Notes: generated by a model from the letters alone, not told the origin. Counted from the stretch's first letter, positions 44,070 to 53,559 are shown. The stretch: 64,000 nucleotides of DNA from an uncultured Bacillota bacterium (GCA_927441425.1 CAKMKG010000017.1:82498-146497), one strand, 5' to 3'. Translations and numbers: made by a program.

Positions 44070-44879
44070 TTATCCGACAAACCGCATCAATTCATTATTA
44101 AAGTGATCTACCTCGTCATAAAATAATCCGTGGCCACTGTTTTCAAATGGGATCAGGATGGAGTTCCGTATCCCACGGCTTTGTGATATGGCCAGCGGAA
44201 ACAGACAAACCTGATCATGCACCCCATGGAGAATCAAGGTGGGAACGCGTATTTTTGGAAAATCGGAGAAAAGCTCTTCCCTCAGCCAGGCTTTTTCCAC
44301 TTCAATGGTGGCCCAGCTCGCTGCCTGCAGCCCCAACTGGAAGAACCAATCGGAGAAAGGTTCCGAGACCTTTTGATAGAAAAAGCGTTTTCCAAAGTCC
44401 CGCAGCATAGCCGGCCGGTCGGCATAGGTGGAACGGATCATCTGATCGATATCCTCCGCATTTTGACCATAAGGGAACCCGACTCGTTGAATCAGGCTGG
44501 GTGCCGCCGCCGCAAAAAGGGCCAGCTTGCAAACTCCGAAACCGTTATGTCGGGCCATATACCGGACGGCGATGGCTCCGCCTGTGGAATGACCTGCCAA
44601 TGTAATATCATGTAAACCCAGCGCTTCGATCACACAACGGACATCATCGGCCAAACGGTTATAATTGTAGCCTCGCCAGGGCTTGTCAGATTTGCCGAAG
44701 CCCCTTGTATCCAGACCGATGCAGCGGTATCCATGCTGGCAGAGACAAATGTACTGATATTCAAACAGTTTGTAATTTCCCGGCCAGCCGTGAAGAAACA
44801 GGATTGTTTTTCGTCCTGATGGATTGATGTCAATGGCATAAACAGAGACATCGGGTTCTACTTGGATCATGTACTCCAT
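44070..44879 (-). CDS. Alpha/beta hydrolase
   Basis: 269 residues, cytoplasmic (no signal). The oxyanion-hole strand is FLHGWPGNYKLF and the nucleophile elbow is GHSTGG with Ser98; the later LHGVHDQVC carries a likely acid Asp and ENSGHGLFYDE the catalytic His, so the triad is complete. Closest in style to haloperoxidase/epoxide-hydrolase-like alpha/beta hydrolases with unknown small-molecule substrates. The Glu or Gln typical of epoxide hydrolases is absent, and the nucleophile is Ser rather than Asp, so esterase or lactonase chemistry is likelier. GAGGAA precedes ATG 44879. A promoter candidate lies about 30 bases upstream. Confidence 0.85.
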   Translation of the reverse strand: MEYMIQVEPDVSVYAIDINPSGRKTILFLHGWPGNYKLFEYQYICLCQHGYRCIGLDTRGFGKSDKPWRGYNYNRLADDVRCVIEALGLHDITLAGHSTGGAIAVRYMARHNGFGVCKLALFAAAAPSLIQRVGFPYGQNAEDIDQMIRSTYADRPAMLRDFGKRFFYQKVSEPFSDWFFQLGLQAASWATIEVEKAWLREELFSDFPKIRVPTLILHGVHDQVCLFPLAISQSRGIRNSILIPFENSGHGLFYDEVDHFNNELMRFVG

Positions 44880-44907
44880 TTTATTTCCTCATTCCTATAA
44901 AATATTT

Positions 44908-44935
44908 AGTATATATGTTATTCCTCTGTGAGCAA
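44908..44935 (-). promoter_or_regulatory. Possible promoter of the alpha/beta hydrolase gene
   Basis: Minus strand: TTGCTC (44930-44935), 16-base spacer, TATACT (44908-44913). Confidence 0.45.
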
Positions 44936-45003
44936 GAAGTGATTGAAAAGAACATCCTGAGGCAGGGAAACATATATTGTTTAAAGTTTGGAGGTGTTTC
45001 TCT

Positions 45004-46848
45004 ATGTGTGGAATTGTCGGGTGGACAGATTTTTGCGGGAAGCTTACAAAGGATGCCGAATTGCTGAAGACAATGGCGGAAAAGCTTTCGAAGAGGGGCC
45101 CGGATGCATCGGGCTACTGGTATTCAGCGGAAGCTGCATTAGGACACCGGCGCCTTGTGGTTGTTGACCCGGAAGGCGGGCGGCAGCCAATGATACGAAA
45201 TCGGGATAACAATCAATATGTGTTGGTTTATAACGGTGAGTTATATAATACAGAAGAGCTTCGAAAGGAATTGGAACTGAAGGGCTACAGCTTTGACGGA
45301 TGGTCAGACACGGAGGTGCTTCTGAATGCGTATATCGAGTGGGGAGAAGAGTGCCTGCAAAAGCTGAACGGGATTTTTGCGTTTGCAGTCTGGGATTCTA
45401 AAAAAAAGGTGTTGTTCCTTGCAAGAGATCGTGTTGGTGTGAAACCGCTGTTCTATTATCAGAAAGGAAGCACCGTTCTCTTCGCATCGGAAATAAAAGC
45501 GATATTGGCACATCCATCGATGACTGCAAAGATCAATCGGGAGGGATTGGCGGAGCTATTTGCTTTGGGTCCGGCGAGAACACCGGGCCACGGCATTTTT
45601 TCGGGAATCGCAGAATTAAGACCTGGTTGCTGCATGGAGGTAAATCCAAAAGGATGCAGCGTAAAACAATACTGGATTTTGAATAGCCATTCCCATGAGG
45701 AGGATTTTCATCGAACAGTTGAACGGGTTCGTGAATTGGTCTATGATTCCATCAAAAGACAATTGGTATCCGATGTCCCTCTCTGCACATTATTATCCGG
45801 AGGCTTGGACTCCAGTGCGATCACAGCCATTGCGGCTCAGGAATATCAAAATGAAAAAAATGGGCCCATCAGCACTTTTTCCATCGATTACCTTGGAAAT
45901 GACAAATATTTTCAGACAAGTGAATTACAGCCCAATGAAGATTCTCCCTGGATTGAGCGGGTATCAGACTATCTTGGGAGTAAACATTCAGCCTGTATCA
46001 TCGATACGCCAGAATTAACCGAGGCACTGTATTCTGCCGTGATTGCCAGAGATCTTCCCGGCATGGCAGATGTGGATGCTTCGTTACTGCTTTTTTGCCG
46101 GTGGGTGAAACAGCGCGCTACGGTGGGCTTGTCGGGAGAATGCGCAGATGAAGTTTTTGGGGGTTATCCTTGGTTTTATCATAAAAGGGATACAAAAAAC
46201 CCTACCTTTCCATGGTCTCATAGAATAGAGGACCGGCTAAAATTGTATTCCCACGAATTACAGGATGCGATTGGGCCGGAGAAATATATTGCCGATCGCT
46301 ATGAGGAAGCGATAGAGGAGGTGCCTCGTTATACAGGCGAGCCTTCCGCCGATGCTAAAATGAGAGAACTGTTTTATTTCAATTTGACTCGCTGGATGCC
46401 GACCTTACTGGATAGAAAAGACAGGATGAGCATGGCAGCCGGTTTGGAGCTGCGGGTGCCCTTCTGTGACCACAGACTTGTAGAATATGCATGGAACATT
46501 CCCTGGGAAATGAAAAACTATAAAAATAGAGAGAAGGGCCTCCTGAGGCAGGCTTTGACCGGGTTGCTGCCGGAGGATGTACTTTGGAGGAAAAAGAGTC
46601 CTTATCCGAAAACGCATAATCCGTCTTATATCGAAGCGGTTCGAGGCTTAACGCTTTCTATGCTCGGAGATCATTCATCTCCGCTGCATCTATTCATCAA
46701 CAAGTCAGCTGTAGGGGAGCTGGCTTATTCAATAAAAAAGGATACCAATATTCCATGGTTTGGGCAGCTCATGAATGCCCCACAATTGTTGGCATATCTT
46801 TTACAGATCAACTTTTGGCTGAAGGAGTATCATGTGATCATAGAATAA
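45004..46848 (+). CDS. asnB: Asparagine synthase (glutamine-hydrolysing)
   Basis: 614 residues. ATG 45004 is fixed by MCGIVGW: the Cys becomes residue 2 and is the N-terminal nucleophile of the glutaminase domain after Met removal; GGAGGT is eight bases upstream. Residues 2 to about 210 are the class II glutaminase domain (RGPDASG, LGHRRL, VYNGELYN), the rest the synthetase domain with PP-loop SGGLDSS at 265-271 and GECADEVFGGYPWF later. It makes asparagine from aspartate, glutamine and ATP through an aspartyl-AMP. Followed by a strong terminator and the second copy of the palindromic repeat. Some AsnB homologues amidate peptidoglycan or other substrates; this looks like the standard synthetase. 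Confidence 0.94.
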   Translation: MCGIVGWTDFCGKLTKDAELLKTMAEKLSKRGPDASGYWYSAEAALGHRRLVVVDPEGGRQPMIRNRDNNQYVLVYNGELYNTEELRKELELKGYSFDGWSDTEVLLNAYIEWGEECLQKLNGIFAFAVWDSKKKVLFLARDRVGVKPLFYYQKGSTVLFASEIKAILAHPSMTAKINREGLAELFALGPARTPGHGIFSGIAELRPGCCMEVNPKGCSVKQYWILNSHSHEEDFHRTVERVRELVYDSIKRQLVSDVPLCTLLSGGLDSSAITAIAAQEYQNEKNGPISTFSIDYLGNDKYFQTSELQPNEDSPWIERVSDYLGSKHSACIIDTPELTEALYSAVIARDLPGMADVDASLLLFCRWVKQRATVGLSGECADEVFGGYPWFYHKRDTKNPTFPWSHRIEDRLKLYSHELQDAIGPEKYIADRYEEAIEEVPRYTGEPSADAKMRELFYFNLTRWMPTLLDRKDRMSMAAGLELRVPFCDHRLVEYAWNIPWEMKNYKNREKGLLRQALTGLLPEDVLWRKKSPYPKTHNPSYIEAVRGLTLSMLGDHSSPLHLFINKSAVGELAYSIKKDTNIPWFGQLMNAPQLLAYLLQINFWLKEYHVIIE

Positions 46849-46870
46849 AGCGGAATGCGGGGCAGCCTGA

Positions 46871-46907
46871 AAATCAAAAAAACCCGCCACCCGGCGGGTT
46901 TTTTTGT
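46871..46907 (+). terminator. Strong terminator after asnB
   Basis: AACCCGCC (46881-46888) pairs with GGCGGGTT (46893-46900), with A run before and five to seven T after. The symmetric runs make it a bidirectional terminator. Confidence 0.93.
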
Positions 46908-46926
46908 CCTCGAACTGGAAGATGTA

Positions 46927-47002
46927 TTTTCTAAGAAAACCGTGAAACCTTTTACCGTTTTTTATGCGCAGCATTATAAAAAACGGCGGTTTTCGTGAAA
47001 AC
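46927..47002. repeat. Palindromic dispersed repeat, copy 2 (short form)
   Basis: Outer arms GAAAACCG (46935-46942) and CGGTTTTC (46986-46993); inner arms CCGTTTTTTAT (46955-46965) and ATAAAAAACGG (46975-46985) with a short loop. It could fold as a long double hairpin. It lies between the convergent asnB and SLH genes, like copy 1 (28822-28980), which also separates convergent genes. Confidence 0.65.
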
Positions 47003-47009
47003 ACTTCTT

Positions 47010-49109
47010 TCAGTATTTAATACGGTAAATGATTGCGGCAGCTTCCGCACGGGTGATGCTTTCCATCGGGTGAATCTTGTTGTCGTCGCTTCCCGTAATG
47101 ATGCCCGCTTTAATCAATGCGGCAATGGAATCTTTCGCATAGTCGGAAATAATATTTTTATCACTGTAAACAGACAGTGTGTTGGTATCCGCTGCCGCTA
47201 CACCGGATCCGCTCTTGTTCATAGCTCTTAGAGCCAGAACCATGGTGTCTTCTCGGGTGATGGAAGCATTGGGATAGAATTTATTTTCCGAGCCCTGTGC
47301 AATGCCCAGTGACTTTGCGGCAGCGATGGCGTCGTAATAATACTCGCCCTTTACCACATCGGAGAAGTTGCCTGTGCTGGTACTAGCTGGCAGATTCAAG
47401 GCTTTATAGAGAAGGAGCATGAATTCACCCCTCTTTATTTTCGCAGCAGGGTAAAAATATTTTTTGCCGTCAAGGCCGGTAGAGCCCGTGATGATCCCGT
47501 TTTGAGACAATGTATCGATATAATCCACTGCCCAGGAATAGGCTTCATCCACATCCCCGTAATACTGAGATTTTTTCAGGGTAGGATTTACAGCAGTTCC
47601 GCTGACTGTGATCTGAACCTTTCCAGAGAAAGCGAAACCGTCGGTATCATAACCGGTATAATCGATGGTGGTTCCTGCAGTGCCGCTTCCAGGGACATAA
47701 ACTACATTCAGCAAAAATGGCGTGCTGCCGTAGTAGTATTTCGTGGTGGCACTTACTTCAGAGGTATATTTGGTTGCTGAAGTATAGCCGTAATACAGTT
47801 TTCCGCTGCTTGTGGAAGGAAGCTTGAATTTCACATAGGAAAGATTGTTGTCCTTCAGCTTTTTACATACATTGTTAAAATCATCTTCCTTGAAATATAC
47901 GGGGGAGCCCGGAATTGCGGAGTAGGCAATCGAATTGGCCGTCAGAAGATCGCCGTTTACAGTGATCTCAACAGTACCGTTGAAGGCCGCGCCGTCTGTG
48001 TCATACCCCTTGAAATTGATCGTACATATCCCGGAAAATTTACTTGCCGGATCAAAGGTCACCTTGGATAGGTACGGAGAATCGTCATAGTAGTATTTCT
48101 TTGCAGCGGTAACCTTGGAATCATAATCCCCGTCATCGTAGTCGTAATACAGTACACCCTTCGTATCGGAAGGAAGCGTGAAGGTCACGTAATCCAGCGG
48201 TTCATCGTTCAGCCCGTCACAGATATCATAAAAATCATCTTCATCAAAAGTAACGGTTTCATCGTCGTCAATGGTATAGGCGATCTCGCTGGTAGAGGTA
48301 TCCTCGATGGAGATCTTAACTTTTCCCGTAAAGGAGTTGTCATCTTCATCATAGCCGGCATATTTGATGGTTACTGTACCGGAATAGTTGTCCTTGGGAA
48401 CAAAGGATACCCTCGACAAATACGGAGAGCCATCATAATAATATTTTGTAGAGGCGCTTACCTTTGAATCGTAATTATCGTCTGATGAATAATTATAATA
48501 TAATGTGCCGGCCGAAGAGGAGGGAAGGGTAAACTTTACATAATCAAGATCCTCATCATTCAGTTCCTCACATACATCGTTGAAATCATCTTCATCAAAT
48601 TCCAACTCATCGTCTCCGTCGATGGTATAGGTGAGATCTTCCGCCGTATCATCCTCGTCATCCTCGCCGACAATAATCTTCACCCTTCCCTCATAATCGT
48701 TTCCGTCTTCATCGTACCCGGTATAATCAATATAAACGGTGCCTTCAAAGTCCTCATCGGGGAGGAAGGTTACCTTTGACAGATATCGTGAATTGCTGCT
48801 GTCATAGTAATATTTCGTAGAAGCACTGACCTTTGATGCGTAATCTCCGTCGTCGTAATCATAATACAGCATTCCATCGTCGTCGTCCGGAAGGTCAAAT
48901 TTAACATAGTCCAGATCTTCCCCAGTCACGTCATTGCAGGCATCATCAAAATCAGCCCTCTTAAACGTGACCGCTTCCTCTGCATCCGTTTCATATGTAA
49001 TCGTGTCAGCATCATCGTAGGTCGCTGCGTAGGACACATTCGGAATGAATAGTACGGTAATGAACAAGATCATAATGAATGCAATTTTCTTATTTATTAT
49101 TTCTTGCAT
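47010..49109 (-). CDS. SLH-domain surface protein with four acidic, tyrosine-rich repeats
   Basis: 699 residues from ATG 49109 (AGGAGGTG upstream; a longer start is possible but lacks a site). Signal peptide: IINKKIAF, a hydrophobic core, then NVSYA. Residues about 35-500 are four repeats of about 115 residues, each opening with a YTID/YETD/YSAI strand, then F-x-x-x-D-D-F-x-x-x-C (one Cys per repeat), L-x-Y-V-x-F-x-L-P, a YYYDYDDG or YYGYT run, and K-Y-Y-Y-D ... YLSKV. The first three are very acidic, the fourth is neutral to basic. Three SLH domains follow (YYGDVDEAYSWAVDYI, FSDVVKGEYYYDAI, YSDKNIISDYAKDSI). So an S-layer or S-layer-associated protein. The repeat family is not one I recognise; calcium binding by the acidic repeats is inference. 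Confidence 0.85.
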   Translation of the reverse strand: MQEIINKKIAFIMILFITVLFIPNVSYAATYDDADTITYETDAEEAVTFKRADFDDACNDVTGEDLDYVKFDLPDDDDGMLYYDYDDGDYASKVSASTKYYYDSSNSRYLSKVTFLPDEDFEGTVYIDYTGYDEDGNDYEGRVKIIVGEDDEDDTAEDLTYTIDGDDELEFDEDDFNDVCEELNDEDLDYVKFTLPSSSAGTLYYNYSSDDNYDSKVSASTKYYYDGSPYLSRVSFVPKDNYSGTVTIKYAGYDEDDNSFTGKVKISIEDTSTSEIAYTIDDDETVTFDEDDFYDICDGLNDEPLDYVTFTLPSDTKGVLYYDYDDGDYDSKVTAAKKYYYDDSPYLSKVTFDPASKFSGICTINFKGYDTDGAAFNGTVEITVNGDLLTANSIAYSAIPGSPVYFKEDDFNNVCKKLKDNNLSYVKFKLPSTSSGKLYYGYTSATKYTSEVSATTKYYYGSTPFLLNVVYVPGSGTAGTTIDYTGYDTDGFAFSGKVQITVSGTAVNPTLKKSQYYGDVDEAYSWAVDYIDTLSQNGIITGSTGLDGKKYFYPAAKIKRGEFMLLLYKALNLPASTSTGNFSDVVKGEYYYDAIAAAKSLGIAQGSENKFYPNASITREDTMVLALRAMNKSGSGVAAADTNTLSVYSDKNIISDYAKDSIAALIKAGIITGSDDNKIHPMESITRAEAAAIIYRIKY

Positions 49110-49182
49110 TGTGCACCTCCTGATATAAGTATACATCTAATCCAGATTGGGTTTCAAAATTCCATTTGGAATCATAGCTACT

Positions 49183-49210
49183 ACTATAATAATATATTCG
49201 TCGACGTAAA
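49183..49210 (-). promoter_or_regulatory. Possible promoter of the acidic SLH gene
   Basis: Minus strand: TTTACG (49205-49210), 16-base spacer, TATAGT (49183-49188). A stronger-looking TTGAAA/TATACT pair (49128-49157) would start transcription at the ribosome site itself, so it is less credible. Confidence 0.35.
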
Positions 49211-49297
49211 GGAAGCCAATATGGAATTTTTATGCAATTTTAATGGAAATGTAATATCAAAAATGTGGGAGACAGTAGGGTATGATCCATATATTCC

Positions 49298-49326
49298 TTG
49301 ACAAAACTGCTGGATGTCATTAGAAT
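49298..49326 (+). promoter_or_regulatory. Promoter of the ABC exporter/MarR operon
   Basis: TTGACA (49298-49303), 17-base spacer, TAGAAT (49321-49326). It is 93 bases before ATG 49419. Confidence 0.78.
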
Positions 49327-49418
49327 TGTTATATAAACATAAATATTATGAGAATATAATAAATGCATCTGACCACCAATTAAATGGATTCTGTTCAGAT
49401 TCTGAAAGATAGGGGATT

Positions 49419-51161
49419 ATGATTAAAGTACTATTGCACTTAAAGCCGTTTGCGCTGATGATTTCCTTCATCATTGTGCTTGTCGCCGGACAAGCCCTGG
49501 CGGAGCTTGCTTTGCCGACTCTGATGGCGGAGGTTGTGAACAACGGAATGATGCAGGGGGATACGAGATATATTCTTACCTACGGCAGTTATATGTTGCT
49601 GGTTGCGCTGATCAGTTCAGTTTGTGCCATACTGGGCTCGTACTATTCGGCAAAGGTTGCGATGGGTTTGGGAAGAAACTTAAGAAAAAAGGTTTTTACA
49701 CGAGTAGAAAACTATTCACTTCATGAATTTGATCAATTGGGAACTGCCTCATTGATTACGCGAACCACCAATGATATTGTCCAAATCCAAAACGTTTTGG
49801 TTATGATGCTACGATTTATGATCTATTCGCCAATTCTTTGTATAGGCGGAATCGCACTGGCTGTTTCAAGGGATAAAGAGCTGACGGTGATACTGTTGGT
49901 TGCCATACCGATTTTGATTGCTTTTATGGGAGCACTGGCGTATTCCGTCATGCCTGCCTTCAAAGCGATGCAGATGAAGCTGGACCGGCTCAACATGGTT
50001 CTGCGGGAAAATCTGACCGGGATTCGTGTGATCCGAGCATTCAACAAGCTGACCCACGAACAGGAACGGTTCAAGGAGGCCAACGGTGATTTGACCGATA
50101 CCGCCATCAAGGTGAACCGGACGATGTCGGCCATGCAGCCAATGTTAATACTGATTTTGAATGTTACAACCATTGCTATTGTATGGTTCGGTGGAGTCAG
50201 GATCTCTCAGGGCAAGATGGAGGTAGGCGATATGATGGCATTTATTCAGTATGCTATGATGATCATGTTTTCCTTCGTGATGGTTGCGATGATGTTTGTC
50301 ATGGTTCCGAGAGCCCAGGCTTCGGCAGAACGGATCAATGAGGTGCTTGGAATGGAAGGGTCCATTGTCGATCCTGAAAAGTCCGGGCTGCCCTCCGAAG
50401 GTGAAAGAGGACATATCGTATTTGAAAACGTATCTTTCCGGTATCCGGGAGCAGAGGAGCCGGCGATTTCCAATATCAGCTTTGAAACGAGTCCGGGGGA
50501 GGTAACTGCCATCATCGGTGGAACCGGTTCAGGGAAATCCACGTTGGTCAATATGATACCGAGATTTTACGATGTCAGTGAGGGAAGGGTTTTGGTAGAC
50601 GGTGTAAATGTATCAGAATTGTCCCAGAGGGAGCTTCGAAGTAAAATCGGATTTGTACCTCAGTCCGCATTGCTTTTTACCGGTAGTATTTCGGATAACA
50701 TCCGATACGGCAAGGAAGAGGCGACAGAGGAAGAGGTTATGCAGGCTGCCGAGGTTGCACAGGCCGGTGATTTTATTGCAGAGATGCCCGAGGGCTTCGA
50801 CACTGCCATCGCCCAGGGAGGGACCAACGTATCCGGTGGGCAGAAACAGAGGATATCCATAGCGAGAGCCCTAGTAAGGAAGCCGGAAATCTATATTTTT
50901 GACGATAGTTTTTCTGCTCTTGATTTTAAGACTGATGCACTGCTTCGTGCTGCCTTGAAAAAGGAAACAGACACTTCTGCGGTTATCATCGTCGCACAGC
51001 GCGTAAACACCGTTATGGATGCAGACCGCATTCTGGTTCTGGATGATGGGAAAATCGCCGGAATGGGAAGTCACGGCGAACTGATGAAGCACTGTCAGGT
51101 CTATCGGGAAATCGTATCATCACAACTGTCGGAAGAGGAGATGAAGGCATATGAGCAATGA
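49419..51161 (+). CDS. ABC exporter half (degenerate ATP site), partner of the next gene
   Basis: 580 residues: six-helix exporter domain (about 1-310, first helix FALMISFIIVLVAGQALAEL) then ATPase. Walker A GGTGSGKST, signature VSGGQKQR, but Walker B reads IYIFDDSFSALD: the catalytic Glu after the Asp is an Asp, so the ATP site it completes is probably degenerate. The next gene has a normal Walker B (LDEATSSVD) but a degenerate signature (ISQGQ). This complementary pair matches heterodimeric exporters such as BmrC/BmrD and TM287/288, where one of two ATP sites is catalytic. A MarR gene closes the operon and is the likely regulator, so drug export is probable. A short overlap (ATGA-like, 11 bases) links it to the next gene. 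Confidence 0.9.
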   Translation: MIKVLLHLKPFALMISFIIVLVAGQALAELALPTLMAEVVNNGMMQGDTRYILTYGSYMLLVALISSVCAILGSYYSAKVAMGLGRNLRKKVFTRVENYSLHEFDQLGTASLITRTTNDIVQIQNVLVMMLRFMIYSPILCIGGIALAVSRDKELTVILLVAIPILIAFMGALAYSVMPAFKAMQMKLDRLNMVLRENLTGIRVIRAFNKLTHEQERFKEANGDLTDTAIKVNRTMSAMQPMLILILNVTTIAIVWFGGVRISQGKMEVGDMMAFIQYAMMIMFSFVMVAMMFVMVPRAQASAERINEVLGMEGSIVDPEKSGLPSEGERGHIVFENVSFRYPGAEEPAISNISFETSPGEVTAIIGGTGSGKSTLVNMIPRFYDVSEGRVLVDGVNVSELSQRELRSKIGFVPQSALLFTGSISDNIRYGKEEATEEEVMQAAEVAQAGDFIAEMPEGFDTAIAQGGTNVSGGQKQRISIARALVRKPEIYIFDDSFSALDFKTDALLRAALKKETDTSAVIIVAQRVNTVMDADRILVLDDGKIAGMGSHGELMKHCQVYREIVSSQLSEEEMKAYEQ

Positions 51162-53058
51162 AAGCAGTAGACTGTCTTCGGGAAAACCGATCAGAGGAGG
51201 CATCGGACAAGGACCTGCCGGGGGGATGTCGATGCCTGTTGAGAAGGCGAAGGATTTTAAAGGCACCTTGAAAAGGCTTGTCGGTTATTTTGCTCCGCAG
51301 AAGTTGAATTTTATCGCAGTGAGTATTCTAGCCATTGTCAGTACGGTATTTTCCATCTTCGGTCCAATGGTTTTGGGAAAAGCCACGACAAAGATTGCGG
51401 AAGGTGTCATGTCTGGCAGGTCCCTTGGGTATCTGTCAGTCTCACAGTATGACTTCGAATATATAGGAAAAATACTTCTATTCATGATTGTTTTATACAT
51501 TATCAGTTCTCTGACGGGTTTTGCAATGTCTTATATCATGTCAGGTGTTTCACAGAAAACGGTTTACGTGATGCGAAACGAATTAAAGGATAAACTGGAT
51601 CGGCTGCCATTGAAATATTTCGATGACAGGACCCACGGAGAAATCCTGAGCCGTGGCACAAACGATATGGATACGATTGCCACGACGTTGCAGCAAAGCT
51701 TGACCCAATTGATCACTTCCTTGGTTACCATTGTGGGAATCCTGATTATGATGGTCTCTATCAGCCCGCTCTTGACGGTTATTGCCCTTATTACACTTCC
51801 GGTATGCACATTACTGACGATGTTCGTCGCGAAAAAAGCCCGCACATATTTTGCGAATCAGCAGAAGTCTTTGGGAGAGATCAACGGTCATGTGGAAGAA
51901 ATGTATACAGGACACAAGATCGTGAAGGTTTTTGGACGGGAAAAGGAATCGATAGAGCGGTTTCAGAAAATCAATGAAGCACTTTACCATGCCGGATGGA
52001 AAGCGCAATTTATCTCGGGAATCATCATGCCAGCCCTCAACTTTATCAATAATCTGGGCTATGTGTTCATCTGCGTCATCGGCGGAATTCTGGTCGTGAA
52101 GAAAGCCATTGATGTGGGTGATATCCAGGCGTTTATTCAATATATGAGAAGTTTTACCCATCCCATCGTACAGACCGCCAACATCGCAAATGTGATTCAA
52201 AGTACCATAGCCAGTGCGGAAAGAGTATTTGAGGTTCTGGATGAAGCGGAACAGCTGCCGGAAATCCAGAATGCGGTTGCAGTTCGCAAGGAGACCGTCT
52301 GTGGAGAAGTTGGTTTTGAACAGGTGCGCTTCCGATACGTAGAGGAGGTTCCTCTGATCGAGAATATGAATATTCATGTGAAGCCGGGACAGATGGTTGC
52401 TATAGTAGGTCCGACCGGTGCAGGAAAGACAACGCTGGTAAATCTTCTCCTTCGGTTCTACGAGCTTTCCGGCGGTCGGATTACCATCGACGGGATTGAT
52501 ATCACCAAAATGACAAGAGGGGATTTAAGAAGTCTGTTTGGCATGGTTCTCCAGGATACGTGGCTTTATAAGGGTTCCATCATGGACAACATAGGGTATG
52601 GCTTAGAGGATTCGGAACAGCAGAAAATCATAGATGCAGCAAAAGCGGCCCATGCAGATCATTTTATCCGATCCTTGCCCAAGGGATATGAGACGGAATT
52701 AAACGAAGAAGCTTCCAACATCTCTCAGGGACAACGGCAGCTCCTAACCATTGCAAGAGCCCTCCTTGCAGATCCACCGATCCTGATCCTCGACGAAGCC
52801 ACTTCAAGTGTGGATACCCGTACGGAAGCGCTGATACAGAAAGCCATGGCCAAACTGATGAAGGGGCGTACCAGCTTCGTCATTGCCCATCGGCTCTCTA
52901 CGATTAAAAATGCGGACTTGATTTTAGTAATGAAAGACGGCAGTGTCATCGAGCAGGGTACCCACGAAGAGCTGATGAAACAAAAAGGATTCTATGAGGA
53001 TCTTTATAATAGCCAGTTTACTAAGAATCCGAATGCACAGGAGGAAGATGATGAATAA
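51151..53058 (+). CDS. ABC exporter half (catalytic ATP site) of heterodimeric transporter
   Basis: 635 residues with an N-terminal extension of about 40 residues rich in Gly (GGIGQGPAGGMSM), six helices and an ATPase domain: Walker A GPTGAGKTT, Walker B ILILDEATSSVDT with the catalytic Glu, and signature ISQGQRQ, a departure from LSGGQ. With the first half it forms an asymmetric heterodimer. ATG 51151 overlaps the preceding stop and has GAGGAG upstream. The stop overlaps the MarR gene by 8 bases. Confidence 0.9.
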   Translation: MSNESSRLSSGKPIRGGIGQGPAGGMSMPVEKAKDFKGTLKRLVGYFAPQKLNFIAVSILAIVSTVFSIFGPMVLGKATTKIAEGVMSGRSLGYLSVSQYDFEYIGKILLFMIVLYIISSLTGFAMSYIMSGVSQKTVYVMRNELKDKLDRLPLKYFDDRTHGEILSRGTNDMDTIATTLQQSLTQLITSLVTIVGILIMMVSISPLLTVIALITLPVCTLLTMFVAKKARTYFANQQKSLGEINGHVEEMYTGHKIVKVFGREKESIERFQKINEALYHAGWKAQFISGIIMPALNFINNLGYVFICVIGGILVVKKAIDVGDIQAFIQYMRSFTHPIVQTANIANVIQSTIASAERVFEVLDEAEQLPEIQNAVAVRKETVCGEVGFEQVRFRYVEEVPLIENMNIHVKPGQMVAIVGPTGAGKTTLVNLLLRFYELSGGRITIDGIDITKMTRGDLRSLFGMVLQDTWLYKGSIMDNIGYGLEDSEQQKIIDAAKAAHADHFIRSLPKGYETELNEEASNISQGQRQLLTIARALLADPPILILDEATSSVDTRTEALIQKAMAKLMKGRTSFVIAHRLSTIKNADLILVMKDGSVIEQGTHEELMKQKGFYEDLYNSQFTKNPNAQEEDDE

Positions 53059-53521
53059 GGAATTGATGAAAACTGTCAGCGAATCACTGATCAGGCTGAA
53101 ATTTTTGGTATCCACCCAGTTTCTGAAACCCATACGGGAAATAGAGCGGGAGAGGAATGAGTTCACTCCGGGACATATGCACGTCTTGGGTTGGCTGAGA
53201 TCCAAAGAGGTGCCGGTATCCATGACAGATCTGGCCAGCGATACTTGTATTTCAAAACCGAATTTAACAACAATAATAGATCGGTTATGGGCAGACGGGC
53301 TGGTAGAGCGATCCGCCGACATCAACGACAGGCGGATTGTCAATGTTGCTTTGACGAAGAAGGGTGTGGATTTTATGCATCATCATAAAGCAGAGGTTGC
53401 GAAATTTATAGAAGGCAGATTAAGTCTCCTTGATGATCCTGAGCTCGAAAAGCTGAAACACGCTTTGGATGATCTTTCGGACGTCCTAGCTATCATTGAG
53501 GGAAAAAGGGTTAACCTGTGA
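53051..53521 (+). CDS. MarR-family transcriptional regulator
   Basis: 156 residues from ATG 53051 (GGAGG at 53040-53044); ATG 53048 is equally in frame. Winged helix: FTPGHMHVLGWLRSKEVPVSMTDLASDTCISKPNLTTIIDRL, here read as a helix-turn-helix MTDLASDTCISKPNL, then the wing DINDRRIVNVALTKKG, whose D-x-R-R and T-x-x-G are hallmark residues. MarR proteins are small-molecule-responsive repressors; being last in the exporter operon, it probably represses the operon promoter. The Cys near the HTH may sense oxidants; inference. Confidence 0.92.
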   Translation: MNKELMKTVSESLIRLKFLVSTQFLKPIREIERERNEFTPGHMHVLGWLRSKEVPVSMTDLASDTCISKPNLTTIIDRLWADGLVERSADINDRRIVNVALTKKGVDFMHHHKAEVAKFIEGRLSLLDDPELEKLKHALDDLSDVLAIIEGKRVNL

Positions 53522-53529
53522 TAGACAGA

Positions 53530-53559
53530 CCTTGAGCCGTCATCGGTTCAAGGGTTTCC
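53530..53559 (+). terminator. Possible terminator between MarR and sod genes
   Basis: CCTTGAGCCG (53530-53539) pairs with CGGTTCAAGG (53544-53553), one G-U pair, then only a weak T tail. Overlaps the end of the convergent superoxide dismutase gene. Confidence 0.4.
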
